Positions 4,900-6,010 of a stretch of 6,010 bases of DNA are shown here, piece by piece. Each line of letters starts with the position of its first letter. Position 1 is the first letter of the stretch. The stretch spans positions 1 through 6,010 of the forward strand of contig JAFVDC010000208.1 of the NCBI GenBank assembly GCA_017478685.1, read 5' to 3'. The notes under the pieces were generated by a model. It ran no database searches, had not been told where the DNA came from, and was given only the letters and a program-made list of their open reading frames with translations. A program made the translations under genes and the position numbers. The DNA comes from Bacteroidales bacterium. Its GTDB lineage: Bacteria; Bacteroidota; Bacteroidia; Bacteroidales; UBA932.

Positions 4900-4936
4900 G
4901 CGCAAAGACAATTAGCTGAATAACAGCAATTTACAC

Positions 4937-4972
4937 AAAGTGCCGTGCTTGTTTTTAAGCACGGCACTTTTT
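4937..4972 (+). terminator. Rho-independent terminator after sdhC
   Basis: AAAGTGCCGTGCTT (4937-4950) and AAGCACGGCACTTT (4957-4970) form a perfect 14-bp stem with a GTTTTT loop, ending in a five-T run (4968-4972). It closes sdhC. Read on the minus strand the stem ends CACTTTGTGT, so it can also terminate the convergent deoR-type gene, less strongly. Confidence 0.92.
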
Positions 4973-4991
4973 GTATGACAACCACTTTACC

Positions 4992-5756
4992 CTACACCAC
5001 AACGAGCTTGACACCCTTACTTTCCAGGGCCTTCCTGGCGTCGTCGGGAATTCCGGAGTCGGTGATAAGGATATCTATGTCCGTGATGGGGCAGATGCGG
5101 CTGAAGCCTTTCTTCCCTATTTTGGAGGAATCTGCCAGCGCAATGACCTGGTCTGAGATGCGCGCCATATAAGAAAGGAGTTCGGCCTCCTCTACGGTAG
5201 CGCAAAAAGCGCCGCTATCAGGGTCTATGCCATCCATGCCGAAAAATAGCTTGGAGCACTGCAGGTTGGTGAGCATGGACTTTGCCTCCGACCCGATAAC
5301 ACAAAGTGAATTACCATAAAGGATCCCGCCAAGCTGCATGACGGACACCCCCGACATGTCTCCAAGGGCCATGGCTATGTTGACAGCAGGTGTAACCACG
5401 TTTAGCCTGCCTTTTGGCTTGAGGATTTCGGCCATGACTTCAAGGGTGGAACCGGCGCCAAGGATAATGGAATCGTTCTCCTGGAGCATCTCCACCGCCT
5501 TCTGGCCTATCTTGAGCTTCTTTTTGAAGTTGATGCGCTTTTTGGTGTTGAGACTTATGTCCATCACCTGGGCCGAAGTGGGCATTGCGCTGCCATAGGC
5601 ACGGTACAGGAGGCCTTCGTTTTCCAGATGGGTGAGGTCCTTGCGAATAGTGGTCTGGGTTACCTGCAGGGCGTCTGCGAGGTCGGCCACTTTTACGAAT
5701 CCGTCCTTGAAGATGCTGTCAAGAATGAATTTCCGTCTTTCGGCGATACTTGTCAT
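4992..5756 (-). CDS. DeoR/GlpR-family transcriptional repressor
   Basis: 254 residues, the usual family length. Residues 5-57 are a winged helix-turn-helix (ERRKFILDSI, VKVADLADALQVTQTTIRKD, LENEGLLYRAYGSA), matching the DeoR signature VSxxTIRRDLxxLExxGLLxRxxGG; the glycine pair is GS here. Residues 75-235 are the DeoR C-terminal sensor domain, with DSIILGAGSTLEVMA (95-109), NVVTPAVNIAMAL, LGGILYGNSLCVIGSEA, LFFGMDGID and ALADSSKIGKKGF. Proteins of this family usually respond to a phosphorylated sugar or sugar-acid. The divergent neighbour at 5906 and ACGAAA boxes in the shared spacer suggest it regulates that receptor and itself. The effector cannot be deduced. Confidence 0.93.
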   Translation of the reverse strand: MTSIAERRKFILDSIFKDGFVKVADLADALQVTQTTIRKDLTHLENEGLLYRAYGSAMPTSAQVMDISLNTKKRINFKKKLKIGQKAVEMLQENDSIILGAGSTLEVMAEILKPKGRLNVVTPAVNIAMALGDMSGVSVMQLGGILYGNSLCVIGSEAKSMLTNLQCSKLFFGMDGIDPDSGAFCATVEEAELLSYMARISDQVIALADSSKIGKKGFSRICPITDIDILITDSGIPDDARKALESKGVKLVVV

Positions 5757-5818
5757 TGAGGTTATAGGTTTTTAGTTCGATTCGCAAGTTAGTGAATTGT
5801 TTTGAATTAACAAAGAGA

Positions 5819-5866
5819 ACGAAACAAAACGAAATTTTTCTACCTAAAACCGTTTGCGGAACGAAA
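5819..5866. promoter_or_regulatory. Putative DeoR-type operator array (ACGAAA boxes)
   Basis: ACGAAA occurs at 5819-5824, 5829-5834 and 5861-5866, all on the plus strand. The second and third lie in the identical 11-mer ACGAAATTTTT (5829-5839, 5861-5871). Spacings are 10 and 32 bp, one and about three helical turns, so the boxes are on one face of the DNA. CGAAA/TTTCG direct repeats are a frequent DeoR-family binding pattern. The third box falls between the -33 and -7 elements of the 5906 gene promoter, well placed for repression. Confidence 0.5.
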
Positions 5867-5883
5867 TTTTTTATTTAATTTTG
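5853..5883 (+). promoter_or_regulatory. Promoter of the SusC-like gene
   Basis: TTTG (5853-5856), a 19-bp spacer and TAATTTTG (5876-5883) match the Bacteroidales consensus at every specified position. Transcription would begin around 5890, about 16 nt before the ATG at 5906. An ACGAAA box lies in the spacer. Confidence 0.75.
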
Positions 5884-5905
5884 TACAAACTAACTATTAA
5901 CCACT

Positions 5906-6010
5906 ATGAAAGGTAAACTAACTACCTTGCTTCTAGCAATTTGCCTGCTCCCGGGGTTATTCTGTTCCCCACTGGCAGCCCAAACCCGTAACATCTCCGT
6001 CAAAGGAACC
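5906..6010 (+). CDS. N-terminus of probable SusC/RagA-type TonB-dependent outer-membrane receptor (partial)
   Basis: The first 35 codons are visible and the window ends inside the gene. Residues 1-25 are a signal peptide: MKGK, a hydrophobic core (LTTLLLAICLLPGLF), then PLAA with likely cleavage before QTRN. The mature start QTRNISVKGT resembles the first strand of the carboxypeptidase-like (CarboxypepD_reg) domain that precedes the plug in SusC-type receptors, which import glycans and other nutrients with a SusD partner. The strong promoter and divergent DeoR-type regulator suit a nutrient-uptake operon. Any exported protein starting with that domain is possible, so the receptor call is provisional. 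Confidence 0.55.
   Translation, partial: MKGKLTTLLLAICLLPGLFCSPLAAQTRNISVKGT

Noticed and set aside
4243..4911. Long minus-strand frame opposite sdhC
   Set aside because: It is antisense to a multi-helix membrane protein with full family signatures; the frame has no motifs of its own.

Overview
The window reads as chromosome of a Bacteroidota bacterium, most likely Bacteroidales. The evidence is a run of promoters of the Bacteroides type (TTTG/TTGG, 19-21 bp, TAnnTTTG), A-rich translation starts without Shine-Dalgarno sequences, a fused-type b558 succinate dehydrogenase cytochrome subunit, DUF4252 proteins linked to an ECF sigma factor, and the start of what looks like a SusC-type outer-membrane receptor. 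Genus cannot be settled by eye. The coding regions are moderately GC-rich.

Layout. Positions 1-789 hold the 3' end of a gene resembling methionyl-tRNA formyltransferase, overlapping a thiamine pyrophosphokinase gene. Positions 790-1431 are non-coding but unusually full of structure: a roughly 300-bp block bounded by 13-bp inverted palindromic ends and packed with nested hairpins, two tandem 48-bp hairpin units, a hairpin-plus-tail repeat, a candidate promoter, and an intrinsic terminator only 21 bp before the next gene. Positions 1432-3198 are a four-gene operon: exported DUF4252 protein, ECF sigma factor, small membrane protein (putative anti-sigma factor), second exported DUF4252 protein. 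Every junction is a 4-bp ATGA overlap. A 21-bp-arm hairpin with a repeated tail separates it from the convergent pyrH gene (UMP kinase, minus strand, 3319-4023).

pyrH and sdhC (4126-4899) diverge from overlapping back-to-back promoters. sdhC is closed by a strong terminator and is not followed by sdhA or sdhB. A DeoR/GlpR-type repressor (4992-5756, minus) is divergent from the putative SusC-like receptor beginning at 5906. The spacer between them carries repeated ACGAAA boxes, one of them inside the receptor promoter, so the repressor probably controls the receptor operon in response to a phosphorylated sugar.

Most genes are ordinary housekeeping or gut-Bacteroidales types. The parts worth a second look are the structured non-coding segment at 790-1431, the repeat family recurring at 821, 1276 and 3235, the leader and terminator ahead of the ECF operon, and the solitary sdhC.
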